NCBI GenBank assembly: GCA_034432795.1
Contig: DAOUBF010000088.1
Location: 10,517 to 74,516, forward strand
Origin: DAOUBF01 sp034432795
GTDB taxonomy: Bacteria > Chloroflexota > Anaerolineae > DSLN01
Direction: 5' to 3'
DNA length: 64,000 nucleotides
This document shows positions 57,280 through 64,000 of the stretch, in pieces; the stretch's first letter is position 1, and every line of letters begins with the position of its first letter. The notes beneath the pieces are model-generated. The model saw only the letters and a program-made list of their open reading frames with translations. It was not told the origin of the DNA and did not search any database. The position numbers and the translations under genes are program-made.

Positions 57280-58710
57280 ATGGCCCAGTCCACCCTTCCA
57301 GTTCCCCGAACGCCGGCCCGCAGCACTTCGCCCGGCCTGCCGATCCTGGTCGGCTTCCGCGAAGAAATCCTGCCCGCTTTGCTCGTTCTATGGGCCGTCG
57401 TTCTCCTGGCATTCCTTGCCTGGCGCCAGGACTTCTGGTTCCCCGTCGGTGTCTGGGGCACGGTCACCACGATCATGCTCTGGCCGGTGGGTCGCCGTCT
57501 GAATCTGGCCTACCGCGAGTATCGGACGATCGGGTTCATCCTTGGCGTCCTCAGCATGGCCTACATCATTTTCACCGGGTTTGCCATGCAGTCCGACCTG
57601 CCTTTCCTGACCAAGTCCATCATCTTCTGGGGGCTGGTGGTGGACCTGACCGTCTTTGCCATTATCCCAAGTCTCGGCCTGGCCATCGGCAAGCCGGTGG
57701 AGATGTTCTTCCGCCCCGACCTGATCTTCGGCGATGGGCGGGTGCTGTGCTGCGGCATCATCGCCATGGTGCTCGGCATGCGCTACATCATTGGCTCGCC
57801 GCCTATGGGCGCACCCTGGCCCATCCCGAAGTGGAACTGGTGGGCGATCTTCTTTGCGATGGTCGCCGGTTTCATCCCCATGATCCCACTGCGGGGCATC
57901 ATGAAGCTGCGCATGCGCCTGGCCCGTATACGCGAGGGCCGCTGGACGGGGTGGGGAGCTGTGGTCCTGCGCGAAGGCCTGCTGGTGATCGCTGCGCTGG
58001 CCATCGGCTACGGCTTTCACAATGCCTTCCTCGGGGCTACGCCGTTCACCATCGCGATTCAAACCGATGCCCCGGGGTTCGGGACAGCGCTGGGCATCGT
58101 CATCGTGTCCGCGCTCTTCCTCGTCTTTGTACGTGGCGGCTACAAAAAGCACATCGGCGACCCATTTATCCAGGAGACCGTCGCCCAGACGTGGGTCAAG
58201 GAGATTCTGCTCGTCGCCGGCCTGATCCCGCTTTATTACGGGCTAATGTCGCTTCTGCATATGGATGCCATGCACCTCCAGCGCGGGGTGGGTGGGTTGC
58301 GCACCTTCTCAAATGCCGCGCTGATCTGGCCTGTTGGTCTGCCCATCTTCTTGTGGGGGATCGCCGTGCTCATCCCATTGCGGGTGATGGCCCAGGTTTA
58401 CCAGCGGCGGGCGATCGTGAAGCAGATGGCCGCGGTGATCCTGCCGCATGAGACCCCTGAGGCACGCCATCGCCTGTTGCGCCGGGTGATGATAGCGCTG
58501 GCCGAGATGCCTGAGGCGCAGCGGCTGGTGTACATGCGCGAGATGCAGGCGGCACTTCATGTCGCCCCGGAGGGCGTGCGGCAGTTGATGACCGAAGCCC
58601 GTATGGCGGTCATGGCCGAACTGCCCGCCGCGCAACGGCGGACGCTGATAGCGGCAATGGACCAGTTGATGGCCGGGCATGAAGGGGCGTGGTCAATGCA
58701 CGGCGGATAA
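57280..58710 (+). CDS. Polytopic membrane protein with C-terminal 'PEAQR' repeats
   Basis: 476 residues. About eight hydrophobic segments (residues ~25-390), then a cytoplasmic tail with two Met-rich helical repeats: ALAEMPEAQRLVYMREMQAA and, 28 residues on, MAELPAAQRRTLIAAMDQLM. The same repeat occurs in the next two membrane proteins of the cluster. I recognise no transporter family. The start at 57280 is set by GAGGTGA, right after the anti-sigma stop. The tails could bind each other or a shared partner; Met residues could bind soft metals such as Cu(I) or Hg(II). This is inference. Confidence 0.65.
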   Translation: MAQSTLPVPRTPARSTSPGLPILVGFREEILPALLVLWAVVLLAFLAWRQDFWFPVGVWGTVTTIMLWPVGRRLNLAYREYRTIGFILGVLSMAYIIFTGFAMQSDLPFLTKSIIFWGLVVDLTVFAIIPSLGLAIGKPVEMFFRPDLIFGDGRVLCCGIIAMVLGMRYIIGSPPMGAPWPIPKWNWWAIFFAMVAGFIPMIPLRGIMKLRMRLARIREGRWTGWGAVVLREGLLVIAALAIGYGFHNAFLGATPFTIAIQTDAPGFGTALGIVIVSALFLVFVRGGYKKHIGDPFIQETVAQTWVKEILLVAGLIPLYYGLMSLLHMDAMHLQRGVGGLRTFSNAALIWPVGLPIFLWGIAVLIPLRVMAQVYQRRAIVKQMAAVILPHETPEARHRLLRRVMIALAEMPEAQRLVYMREMQAALHVAPEGVRQLMTEARMAVMAELPAAQRRTLIAAMDQLMAGHEGAWSMHGG

Positions 58711-58806
58711 CAGACAACGGGCTGCTAAAAGAGGTGAATCTCGTTATTGCGCTTGTGCTTGTGAGATGACCATCAGTTTGGTCTGTGAGTCACAGGAGGA
58801 AGTCCA

Positions 58807-59601
58807 ATGCAAACAGGGATGAGCATGAAAGAGATGGCCGCGGCGCTGGCCAGACAGCCAGAGGCGGCCCGCCGCACGATGCTCGGCGACCGGATGCAGA
58901 TGTTCTATGAAAAGCCGGAGGCCGAGCGGATTGAGGCGATGAAGATGATGATTGAGGGGATCTATGGCCTGTCGGACGACGAGATGTATAAGATCGTCGC
59001 CACGCGCACGGCGCTCCTGGCCGAGATGCCCGAGGCACAACGCAAGGCGCTGATGATGGCGCATATGCAGGCCGCCCAGGCCTTCCCAGAGGAGCAGCGC
59101 ATGAAGGAGATGAAAATGGTGCAGGAGGCCGTCGCCGGTCTGCCCCAGGCCCAGAAGCAGGTGATGATGCGCGCGCTGCAAGGGATGATGAGCGATGGCA
59201 TGGCCATGGGCGGTGGTATGGCGACGGGCCATGATAGGGCAATGGCTGGCGGCAGACCGGCTGTGGCCATGCCCGGTTCGGCGGCTGCGCCGGTTGAGAC
59301 CCAGGCCGAAGGCCAGGGCCGGCGCTGGATCACCTTCGCGCTGGGCCTCTGGGCAGTTCTCGCGGCGTTCATCTTTGACTATGGTGCGGGCGGGGGCGCC
59401 CTGGGACAGGCGATTGGTGGGATCGTGGCTGCGCTCTTCCCGCTGTTGGGAACGGCCTACTGGCTGGCGGCTCTGGCCGGCGTGTGGCTGATTATCGCGC
59501 CGTTCATCTTTGGCTATGGCGGCGTGGCCCAAGTCTTGGGCATCCTGACGGGCATCGCCATCGCCTGGCTGGCCGGGACGCTCGCTGCCCGGCGCTCCTG
59601 A
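58807..59601 (+). CDS. 'PEAQR' repeat protein with SPW-like membrane domain
   Basis: 264 residues. N-terminal ~125 residues are Met-rich helices with repeats LLAEMPEAQRKALMMAHMQA, AFPEEQRMKEMKMVQEAVAG and LPQAQKQVMMRALQGMM; then a Gly/Met-rich linker (SDGMAMGGGMATGHD) and, from ~165, four hydrophobic segments of the SPW-repeat type (RRWITFALGLWAVLAAFIFD; GVWLIIAPFIFGY). Ribosome site AGGAGG. High Met content in the soluble part is unusual. Likely interacts with the upstream and downstream 'PEAQR' proteins. Function unknown. Confidence 0.65.
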   Translation: MQTGMSMKEMAAALARQPEAARRTMLGDRMQMFYEKPEAERIEAMKMMIEGIYGLSDDEMYKIVATRTALLAEMPEAQRKALMMAHMQAAQAFPEEQRMKEMKMVQEAVAGLPQAQKQVMMRALQGMMSDGMAMGGGMATGHDRAMAGGRPAVAMPGSAAAPVETQAEGQGRRWITFALGLWAVLAAFIFDYGAGGGALGQAIGGIVAALFPLLGTAYWLAALAGVWLIIAPFIFGYGGVAQVLGILTGIAIAWLAGTLAARRS

Positions 59602-59948
59602 GCGGCACTGCGCTATCCTGCTCGGAGGAAAGGAGGGCAGGCGTAGCGGTGTTAACCTCTGGTGCGTTTCCCCTCACTCCAACCCTCCCCCGCAAGGGGG
59701 GAGGGGGTGATAAACAGGCTAAAACCGATTCTCCTGGAAAGGAGGTGAGAGGCATTGACCTGGGTAACGCTTCCGCGTTGGACGCTGCGGCCTGTAGCCC
59801 GATGCTCTAACGGCTGCCAACGTCTGCCCTGAGCAGGGCGTAAAAAGGCTCAACGGCTGGTATTTTGCCTGGGGGGAGGCCCTGAGGCATGGGGCATATC
59901 CTCCAGGCGGGGGGAATATACTGAGGGGACAGAAAGGAGGAAAGTGAA
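59602..59948. other. Intergenic region (about 350 bp) between the SPW and BMC genes
   Basis: Contains a family A palindrome (59670-59710) and a GGAAAGGAGGTGAGAGG motif (59737-59752) that resembles a ribosome site but leads into no sensible frame. No gene seen. Confidence 0.6.
59670..59710. repeat. Dispersed palindrome, family A
   Basis: CCCTCCCCC, CGCAA, GGGGGGAGGG core, intergenic. Confidence 0.7.
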
Positions 59949-60236
59949 ATGGCACGCTCTATTGGTGTGGTAGAGTGTGACTGTCTGTCGGATGTCATCA
60001 AGGCGGCCGACCGGATAGTCAAGTCCGCAGATGTGCGGCTGGTGCGCCAGGAGCAGATCGGCAACTCCAAGGTGGCGCTGGTCCTGGAGGGCGAGACAGA
60101 TGACGTTGAACGCGCCCTTGCAGCGGCGAAGGAAGGCATGTCCTCGACACTGACGACCACGCTGATACCCAATATCCGCGGGGAGGTTCTGAACATCTTT
60201 GACCTGCCCGGCGGCCGGTTCTGGCAACGCGCCTGA
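59949..60236 (+). CDS. BMC-domain shell-like protein
   Basis: 95 residues, the length of a single BMC domain. It reads SIGVVECDCLSDVIKAADRI, VKSADVRLVRQEQIG and KVALVLEGETDDVERALAAA, matching the BMC fold (GvvEt...ai.AaD...K.AdV) of microcompartment shell hexamers. The C-terminus (NIFDLPGGRFWQRA) is atypical. No enzymes or other shell genes of a microcompartment are in the window. Ribosome site AAAGGAGG. It lies inside the cluster of 'PEAQR' membrane proteins, suggesting a membrane-linked or regulatory assembly. Best explanation is a shell-like hexamer with a new role. Confidence 0.85.
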   Translation: MARSIGVVECDCLSDVIKAADRIVKSADVRLVRQEQIGNSKVALVLEGETDDVERALAAAKEGMSSTLTTTLIPNIRGEVLNIFDLPGGRFWQRA

Positions 60237-60319
60237 GGCCCCGAGTATGGCGTAAGAACCTGGGTAAAGCCAGGTACCGGGCAACGTGAACCCTATTGGA
60301 CGGGGCGACCGGGTTGCTA

Positions 60320-60378
60320 TCCCCCCGTCCGTCCTCCCTCTCACTCCCTCCCCTTAATAGGGGGAGAAGAGGGAAAGG
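60320..60378. repeat. Dispersed palindrome, family A
   Basis: TCACTCCCTCCCC, TTAATA, GGGGGAGAAGAGGG core, intergenic. Confidence 0.55.
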
Positions 60379-60464
60379 TCCGGTGGCCCCGTCCGAGGGT
60401 TCGGCCTCATTTAGCGCTTATCCAACGCTCATGATGATTCGCTTACACAATCAGGAGACACGTG

Positions 60465-61490
60465 ATGAACTGGCTACTCTGGATTCTCGCGTTGATCAGC
60501 CTTGGTGTCCCGGTCGGCTCGCTGACGATTGATCGCATCTTCGGGGTTCCGGCGCGCCTGCAATGGAAGATTTGGGGCATTCCCTCGCTCATCGCCTTTC
60601 TCGTGGCGCTGTTCGGCGGGCTGGCCTCAGAGAATGGCGTGGCTGAACTCATCCTGTGGGGCGTTGTCAGCGGCATCCTGGCCACGGCCGCGCTTGACGT
60701 TGTGCGGCTATTCGGCCATCACGTCCTGCACGCCTTCCCGCTGGATATGCCCCAGATGTTCGGCACTATCGCCTATGGGCTGGCGCCCCAACTCCAACGC
60801 AACGTGATGGGGCAAATGGTGAAGTTCCTGTCCGAGGTCCCCGAGGCGCAGCGGCGGATGATGCTGGCCGAGCGCCTGCGCGCCATCGCTGGGCTGCGCG
60901 AACCGCTGCGGCTGGCCGTCGTCAGCGCGATGCAGCACGGGCTGGCGCAACTGCCGGAAGACCGGCGACAGAGGATGCTGGCCACGCAGATGGACCTGAT
61001 GGCGGAGCTTGCCCCGGAGCAGCGCCGGGCGTTGATGGCGGCGATGGACGCGGCCATGGACGGCAGGGCCTCAACCGTGTACGCCCAACCACGCGGCCTG
61101 CCCCAAATCCCGATGCAATTGGTGCGGCGTTTCATGGCCATAGCTCTGCCACAAATCTGGAGGGAAGCCGGGCTATCGCCGGCCCGGCCCATCCTGGCCG
61201 GGTACATCTGGCACTTTAGCATCGGCGTCACCTTCGCCATCACCTACAACCTGCTCTTCGGTCATGGCACGTGGGCGTTGGCGTTCGGCTGGGGCGCCTT
61301 CGTCTGGCTGGCGATGATGATCGCCATGCCACCGATGATGCCGCTGATCAGGTTCCCCTGGTGGTTCCCCATTGTCCCGTTTATCGCGCACATGGCGATG
61401 GCGGTCCCGATTGGCTACGTCGCGCTGAACTTCCTCAGCCCGGCGGCGCACGCGGCGAGCCTGGTGGGAGCGTTGGGATGGCTGCCGTAG
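60465..61490 (+). CDS. Membrane protein with central 'PEAQR' repeats
   Basis: 341 residues. Three N-terminal hydrophobic segments, a central cytoplasmic Met-rich helical stretch (~110-205) with three repeats (LSEVPEAQRRMMLAERLRA, LAQLPEDRRQRMLATQMDLM, LAPEQRRALMAAMDAAM), then C-terminal hydrophobic segments (from ~235). The repeat unit is the same as in the other two membrane proteins of this cluster. Start ATG set by AGGAGA; GTG three bases before is an alternative. No known family recognised. Confidence 0.65.
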   Translation: MNWLLWILALISLGVPVGSLTIDRIFGVPARLQWKIWGIPSLIAFLVALFGGLASENGVAELILWGVVSGILATAALDVVRLFGHHVLHAFPLDMPQMFGTIAYGLAPQLQRNVMGQMVKFLSEVPEAQRRMMLAERLRAIAGLREPLRLAVVSAMQHGLAQLPEDRRQRMLATQMDLMAELAPEQRRALMAAMDAAMDGRASTVYAQPRGLPQIPMQLVRRFMAIALPQIWREAGLSPARPILAGYIWHFSIGVTFAITYNLLFGHGTWALAFGWGAFVWLAMMIAMPPMMPLIRFPWWFPIVPFIAHMAMAVPIGYVALNFLSPAAHAASLVGALGWLP

Positions 61491-61608
61491 CCGGTTCGGC
61501 TACCCTCATGCATTGTCCCACGCCATTACCGAAGAGCCGGTTCTCACCCCACCTCCACCAGGTGAATGAGCACGTCCTCAGGCCGCACCCCAGGCTGTTC
61601 CGCACCGT

Positions 61609-61776
61609 TTACGGTGGGGTTACGCGCAATAGCCGGGTATAGGCACTGAATCGGGTTAGATTCCCCTGAGAGAGCGCCAGGGTCTTGGACTGCAACTGCC
61701 TGGCCTGGCAATCCAAGAGGTAACCACGCAACACAAAATCTAACGGTGAAAGCGGGTGCTCTACTCGCTTGAGCAT
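61609..61776 (-). pseudogene. N-terminal remnant of a tyrosine recombinase (integrase)
   Basis: 55 codons from an ATG with GGGAGG upstream: MLKRVEHPLSPLDFVLRGYL then LDCQARQLQSKTLALSQGNL, like the SAM-type core-binding start of tyrosine recombinases. A stop follows, and a second frame continues (GVRPEDVLIHLVEVG), as after a frameshift. The catalytic domain is gone. It sits beside a tRNA gene, the usual target of such enzymes. Confidence 0.6.
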
Positions 61777-61857
61777 GTTAGCCTCCCTTTCGGTGATAAG
61801 AGGGGCTTAGATGTGGGAGTGATTGCGGGGAGGCTGGCAGATGTGCAGATGGTATGG

Positions 61858-61863
61858 TATAAT
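61858..61863 (+). promoter_or_regulatory. Extended -10 of the tRNA-Thr gene
   Basis: TATAAT preceded by TGG, 11 nt before the first base of the tRNA. Confidence 0.6.
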
Positions 61864-61874
61864 CCCCCACGCAG

Positions 61875-61947
61875 GCCGACGTAGCTCAACCGGCAGAGCA
61901 CCCGCCTTGTAAGCGGGGGGTTACGGGTTCAACTCCCGTCGTCGGCT
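61875..61947 (+). tRNA. tRNA-Thr (anticodon TGT)
   Basis: Acceptor GCCGACG/CGTCGGC, D arm GCTC...GAGC, anticodon stem CCCGC/GCGGG with loop CTTGTAA (anticodon TGT), T arm GGTTCAACTCC. Discriminator T; CCA not encoded. Confidence 0.95.
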
Positions 61948-62033
61948 CCTGGCACATATCCGGGAGCGCAAGAGCAGGATAAGTCCACCTCAGGCCCCCG
62001 CCCGGTGCCTATCGCCTGTCGCATATCGCCACT

Positions 62034-62039
62034 ATAATA
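62034..62039 (+). promoter_or_regulatory. -10 of parAB
   Basis: TATAAT, 12 nt before the parA ATG; the transcript would start only about 6 nt upstream, i.e. nearly leaderless. Confidence 0.5.
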
Positions 62040-62051
62040 ACGGGACACGAA

Positions 62052-62858
62052 ATGGCGCATATTTATGCCCTGGCGAACCAAAAGGGCGGCGTCGGCAAGA
62101 CCACGACGGCAGCCAGCCTCGGCGGCTACCTGGCCGAGATGGGTCAGCGCGTGCTGCTGATCGATCTGGACCCGCAGGCCAACCTGACCTCCTGCCTGGG
62201 CGTGGACAAGGCCAAAGCCGATCCCTCCATCTACGACGCGCTGATCGGCGATCTGCCCCTGGCCGAGGTTATCCTGCGCAGCGCGCGGCTCAAGCTGTGG
62301 CTGGTGCCCAGTGCCCCGCCGCTGGCCGGCGCCGAGGTTGAACTGGTGGGCTTAAGTGCGCGTGAGATGCGCCTGCGCCAGGCGCTCGCGCCTGTAACTG
62401 AGCGCTACGACTACATCCTGATCGACTGCCCGCCGAGCCTGGGGCTGCTCACGATCAACGGCCTGGTGGCCGCCTCCGGCGTGATCATCCCGGTGCAATG
62501 CGAGTATCTGGCCCTGGAGGGCCTGACGCAACTCATGCAGACATTGAACCTGGTGCGCCGCAGGCTGAACCCCCAGCTTTCCATCCGGGGGATGCTCATG
62601 ACCATGTACGATGTCCGCACCAACCTGTCACAGCAGGTGGTGAACCAGGTGAAACAGCACTACCCCGGCCTGGTCTTCCACACGATCATCCCGCGCAGCA
62701 TCCGTTTGAGCGAAGCGCCCAGCTATGGCCTGCCTATCAACCTGTACGCGCCCCGCACCCCAGCCGGAAACGCTTATCGGGCGCTGGCCGAGGAGTTGAC
62801 CGCCGGGGATGGCGTGCAGTGGCCGTTCGCCCGGCTGAAAGGGGAGGCGTTGGTATGA
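62052..62858 (+). CDS. parA: Chromosome-partitioning ATPase ParA/Soj
   Basis: 268 residues. Deviant Walker A NQKGGVGKTT, LLIDLDPQANLTSCLG, Walker B DYILIDCPPSLGLLT, and the C-terminal FHTIIPRSIRLSEAPSYG segment are all present, the set of chromosomal Soj/ParA proteins. It moves ParB-parS complexes along the nucleoid. No clear ribosome site: the -10 lies 13 nt upstream, which fits a leaderless message. The parB gene overlaps the stop codon (ATGA). Confidence 0.95.
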   Translation: MAHIYALANQKGGVGKTTTAASLGGYLAEMGQRVLLIDLDPQANLTSCLGVDKAKADPSIYDALIGDLPLAEVILRSARLKLWLVPSAPPLAGAEVELVGLSAREMRLRQALAPVTERYDYILIDCPPSLGLLTINGLVAASGVIIPVQCEYLALEGLTQLMQTLNLVRRRLNPQLSIRGMLMTMYDVRTNLSQQVVNQVKQHYPGLVFHTIIPRSIRLSEAPSYGLPINLYAPRTPAGNAYRALAEELTAGDGVQWPFARLKGEALV

Positions 62859-63706
62859 AGCGAGGATTGGGGCGGGGACTCTCGGCGCTGATCCCCGGCG
62901 GCGAGGAGCAGGGCCTGGCCGAGGTGCCCATCGGCAGCATCGGCCCGAACCCCCTGCAACCGCGCACAGCGCTGGCGCCAGAGGCCCTGGCCGAACTGGC
63001 CGAATCCATCCGCGAACACGGCCTCCTTCAGCCGCTGATCGTCACACGGGCCGCCTCCGGCCCGACGGAGTACACCCTGATCGCGGGCGAGCGGCGCTGG
63101 CGGGCCGCCCAACTCGCCGGACTGGCGACTGTGCCCGTGATCATCAAGGAGGCCAGCTCCAGGGAGATGCTGGAATTGGCGCTGGTGGAAAACCTGCAAC
63201 GCACTGACCTGAACCCTCTGGAGGCGGCGGGCGCCTTTCGCCAGCTTATAGATGAGTTCGGGCTGACCCAGGAACAGGTCGCGGCCCGCGTGGGCAAGAG
63301 CCGGGCGGCGGTGGCGAACACGTTGCGGTTGCTGGCGCTGCCCGTAGCCGCCAGGGAAGCACTGGCCGCCGGGCAGATCAGCGAAGGGCACGCCCGCGCC
63401 CTGCTTGGCCTGCGCCGCCAGGAGGCCATGCTCGTCGCCCTGGCGCAGGTGCTGAGCAAGGGGCTGACCGTGCGCGAGACGGAGGCGCTGGTGCAGCGCC
63501 TCAACGGGGAGCGCCCGGCGCCAAGGGCCTCCGGCCAACGCCCCACCCCACCGGAGGTCCAGGCGCTGGAAGACCGCCTCTGCCAGGCCTTAGGCACGAA
63601 GGTCAGCCTGGTGCGCGGTCGCAAGGGCGGGCGGCTGGTGATCCACTTCTACTCCGATGAGGAGTTGGACAGCCTGTACCGGCGGCTGGTTGGAGAGGAC
63701 CTCTAG
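62855..63706 (+). CDS. parB: Chromosome-partitioning protein ParB/Spo0J
   Basis: 283 residues. It opens KRGLGRGLSALIPG, then IGPNPLQPR, the ParB nucleotide-binding GERRWRAAQLAG, LVENLQRTDLNPLEAA, a helix-turn-helix (LTQEQVAARVGKSRAAVANT) and ISEGHARALLGL. It binds parS as a CTP-dependent clamp. ATG overlaps the parA stop. No parS consensus (TGTTTCACGTGAAACA) was seen in this window. Confidence 0.95.
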   Translation: MKRGLGRGLSALIPGGEEQGLAEVPIGSIGPNPLQPRTALAPEALAELAESIREHGLLQPLIVTRAASGPTEYTLIAGERRWRAAQLAGLATVPVIIKEASSREMLELALVENLQRTDLNPLEAAGAFRQLIDEFGLTQEQVAARVGKSRAAVANTLRLLALPVAAREALAAGQISEGHARALLGLRRQEAMLVALAQVLSKGLTVRETEALVQRLNGERPAPRASGQRPTPPEVQALEDRLCQALGTKVSLVRGRKGGRLVIHFYSDEELDSLYRRLVGEDL

Positions 63707-64000
63707 CCCTGCCGCGCCTGGGCGATGCGTGCCACCAGCGCCCGCGCCCGCTCCGTCAAATCCCCCACGTTACCGGTCACCAGCATCTCCCTATCTATCA
63801 GCTTATCCCCGATGCCAATAGCCAGCGCGCCCGCCGCGATGTAGGCATCGGCGTCATCCGGGCCGGGGCCGCTGGTGGGGATGAGTGGGATGCCGGGGAA
63901 GACGGCGCGCAGATTGCGCAGGTATTGCGGGCCGAACAGACCTGAGGGGAAGACCTTCACCAGGTCAGCGCCCGCCTGCCAGGCGGTGTAGGCCTCGGTG
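63703..64000 (-). CDS. KDPG/KHG aldolase, C-terminal part (5' end outside window)
   Basis: The frame enters from the window end: TEAYTAWQAGADLVKVFPSG, followed by GIPLIPTSGPGPDDADAYIA and AIGIGDKL. The Lys of VKVFP is the Schiff-base residue of KDPG aldolases (Eda). The same fold includes 2-dehydro-3-deoxy-6-phosphogalactonate aldolase, so the substrate is not fixed. The stop overlaps the convergent parB stop by 4 bp. Confidence 0.85.
   Translation of the reverse strand, partial: TEAYTAWQAGADLVKVFPSGLFGPQYLRNLRAVFPGIPLIPTSGPGPDDADAYIAAGALAIGIGDKLIDREMLVTGNVGDLTERARALVARIAQARQG

Larger units (their letters stand above)
61491..62051. other. Region with integrase remnant, tRNA and short promoters
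   Basis: No full gene. It holds a degenerate integrase fragment (61609-61776, minus strand), a tRNA-Thr (61875-61947) with an upstream TATAAT, and the parA promoter (62034-62039). Confidence 0.8.

Noticed and set aside
62000..64000. parS or oriC near parAB, and oriC near dnaN
   Set aside because: No TGTTTCACGTGAAACA-like site and no cluster of TTATCCACA-type DnaA boxes seen.

Overview
The window looks like a chromosomal piece of a GC-rich bacterium of the Chloroflexota, probably an Anaerolineae-like lineage. This is inferred from gene content: long Thr-Pro linkers in a surface protein, paired Agl23-type glycosyltransferases with an NHL fusion, DUF5946, a cytochrome bd-like oxidase with a fused cytochrome c, and many short dispersed palindromes. 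No rRNA is present, so the assignment is not decisive. Promoters are sigma-70-like (TTGACA/TATAAT) and most genes have GGAGG-type ribosome binding sites.

Layout. 1-6.2 kb: the 3' end of a DNA methyltransferase, a VapBC-like toxin-antitoxin pair, a membrane protein, an M19 dipeptidase and a Fur/Zur-regulated metal ABC transporter. 6.4-16.2 kb: a respiratory block made of a PhnD-type binding lipoprotein, a sensor kinase and a response regulator, followed by an Fe-S subunit, NrfD-type membrane subunit, molybdopterin catalytic subunit, TorD-like chaperone and cytochrome c. 16.3-27.2 kb: an M3-like peptidase, thiolase, TauE-like permease, a receiver-like protein, a decaheme lipoprotein cytochrome and a large surface protein. 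27.3-35.7 kb: tRNA-Val, a RecA-like ATPase, a methyltransferase, dnaN, a LonB/LonC-like protease and glnS. 35.7-50.3 kb: HAD phosphatase, bd-like oxidase, Crp/Fnr regulator, SDR, two GT39/Agl23-type glycosyltransferases, sucCD and phoU. 50.2-61.5 kb: a metal/thiol-stress region. 61.6-64 kb: integrase remnant, tRNA-Thr, parAB and part of a KDPG aldolase.

The most notable region is 50-61.5 kb. The minus-strand side carries merA (with HMA domain), a second flavin disulfide reductase, a zinc-ribbon protein, a CsoR-type regulator, a MerE-like protein, CcdA and a TlpA-like thioredoxin. In the second reductase the first redox-active Cys codon is TGA, and a 7-bp stem with a GUU loop lies 33 nt downstream. 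This fits a selenocysteine-containing enzyme with a bacterial SECIS element. Divergently, from a promoter flanked by two perfect palindromes, runs an ECF sigma factor, a ZAS-type anti-sigma protein, three membrane proteins that share a Met-rich 'PEAQR' helical repeat, and a lone bacterial-microcompartment (BMC) shell-domain protein. The two divergent promoters share an ATCCCC/GGGGAT operator motif. I know of no described system with this composition.

A second theme is dispersed palindromic repeats (several families, listed as features). Some lie inside genes and add in-frame peptide to a methyltransferase, a histidine kinase, a TorD-like chaperone, an Agl23-type protein and SucC.
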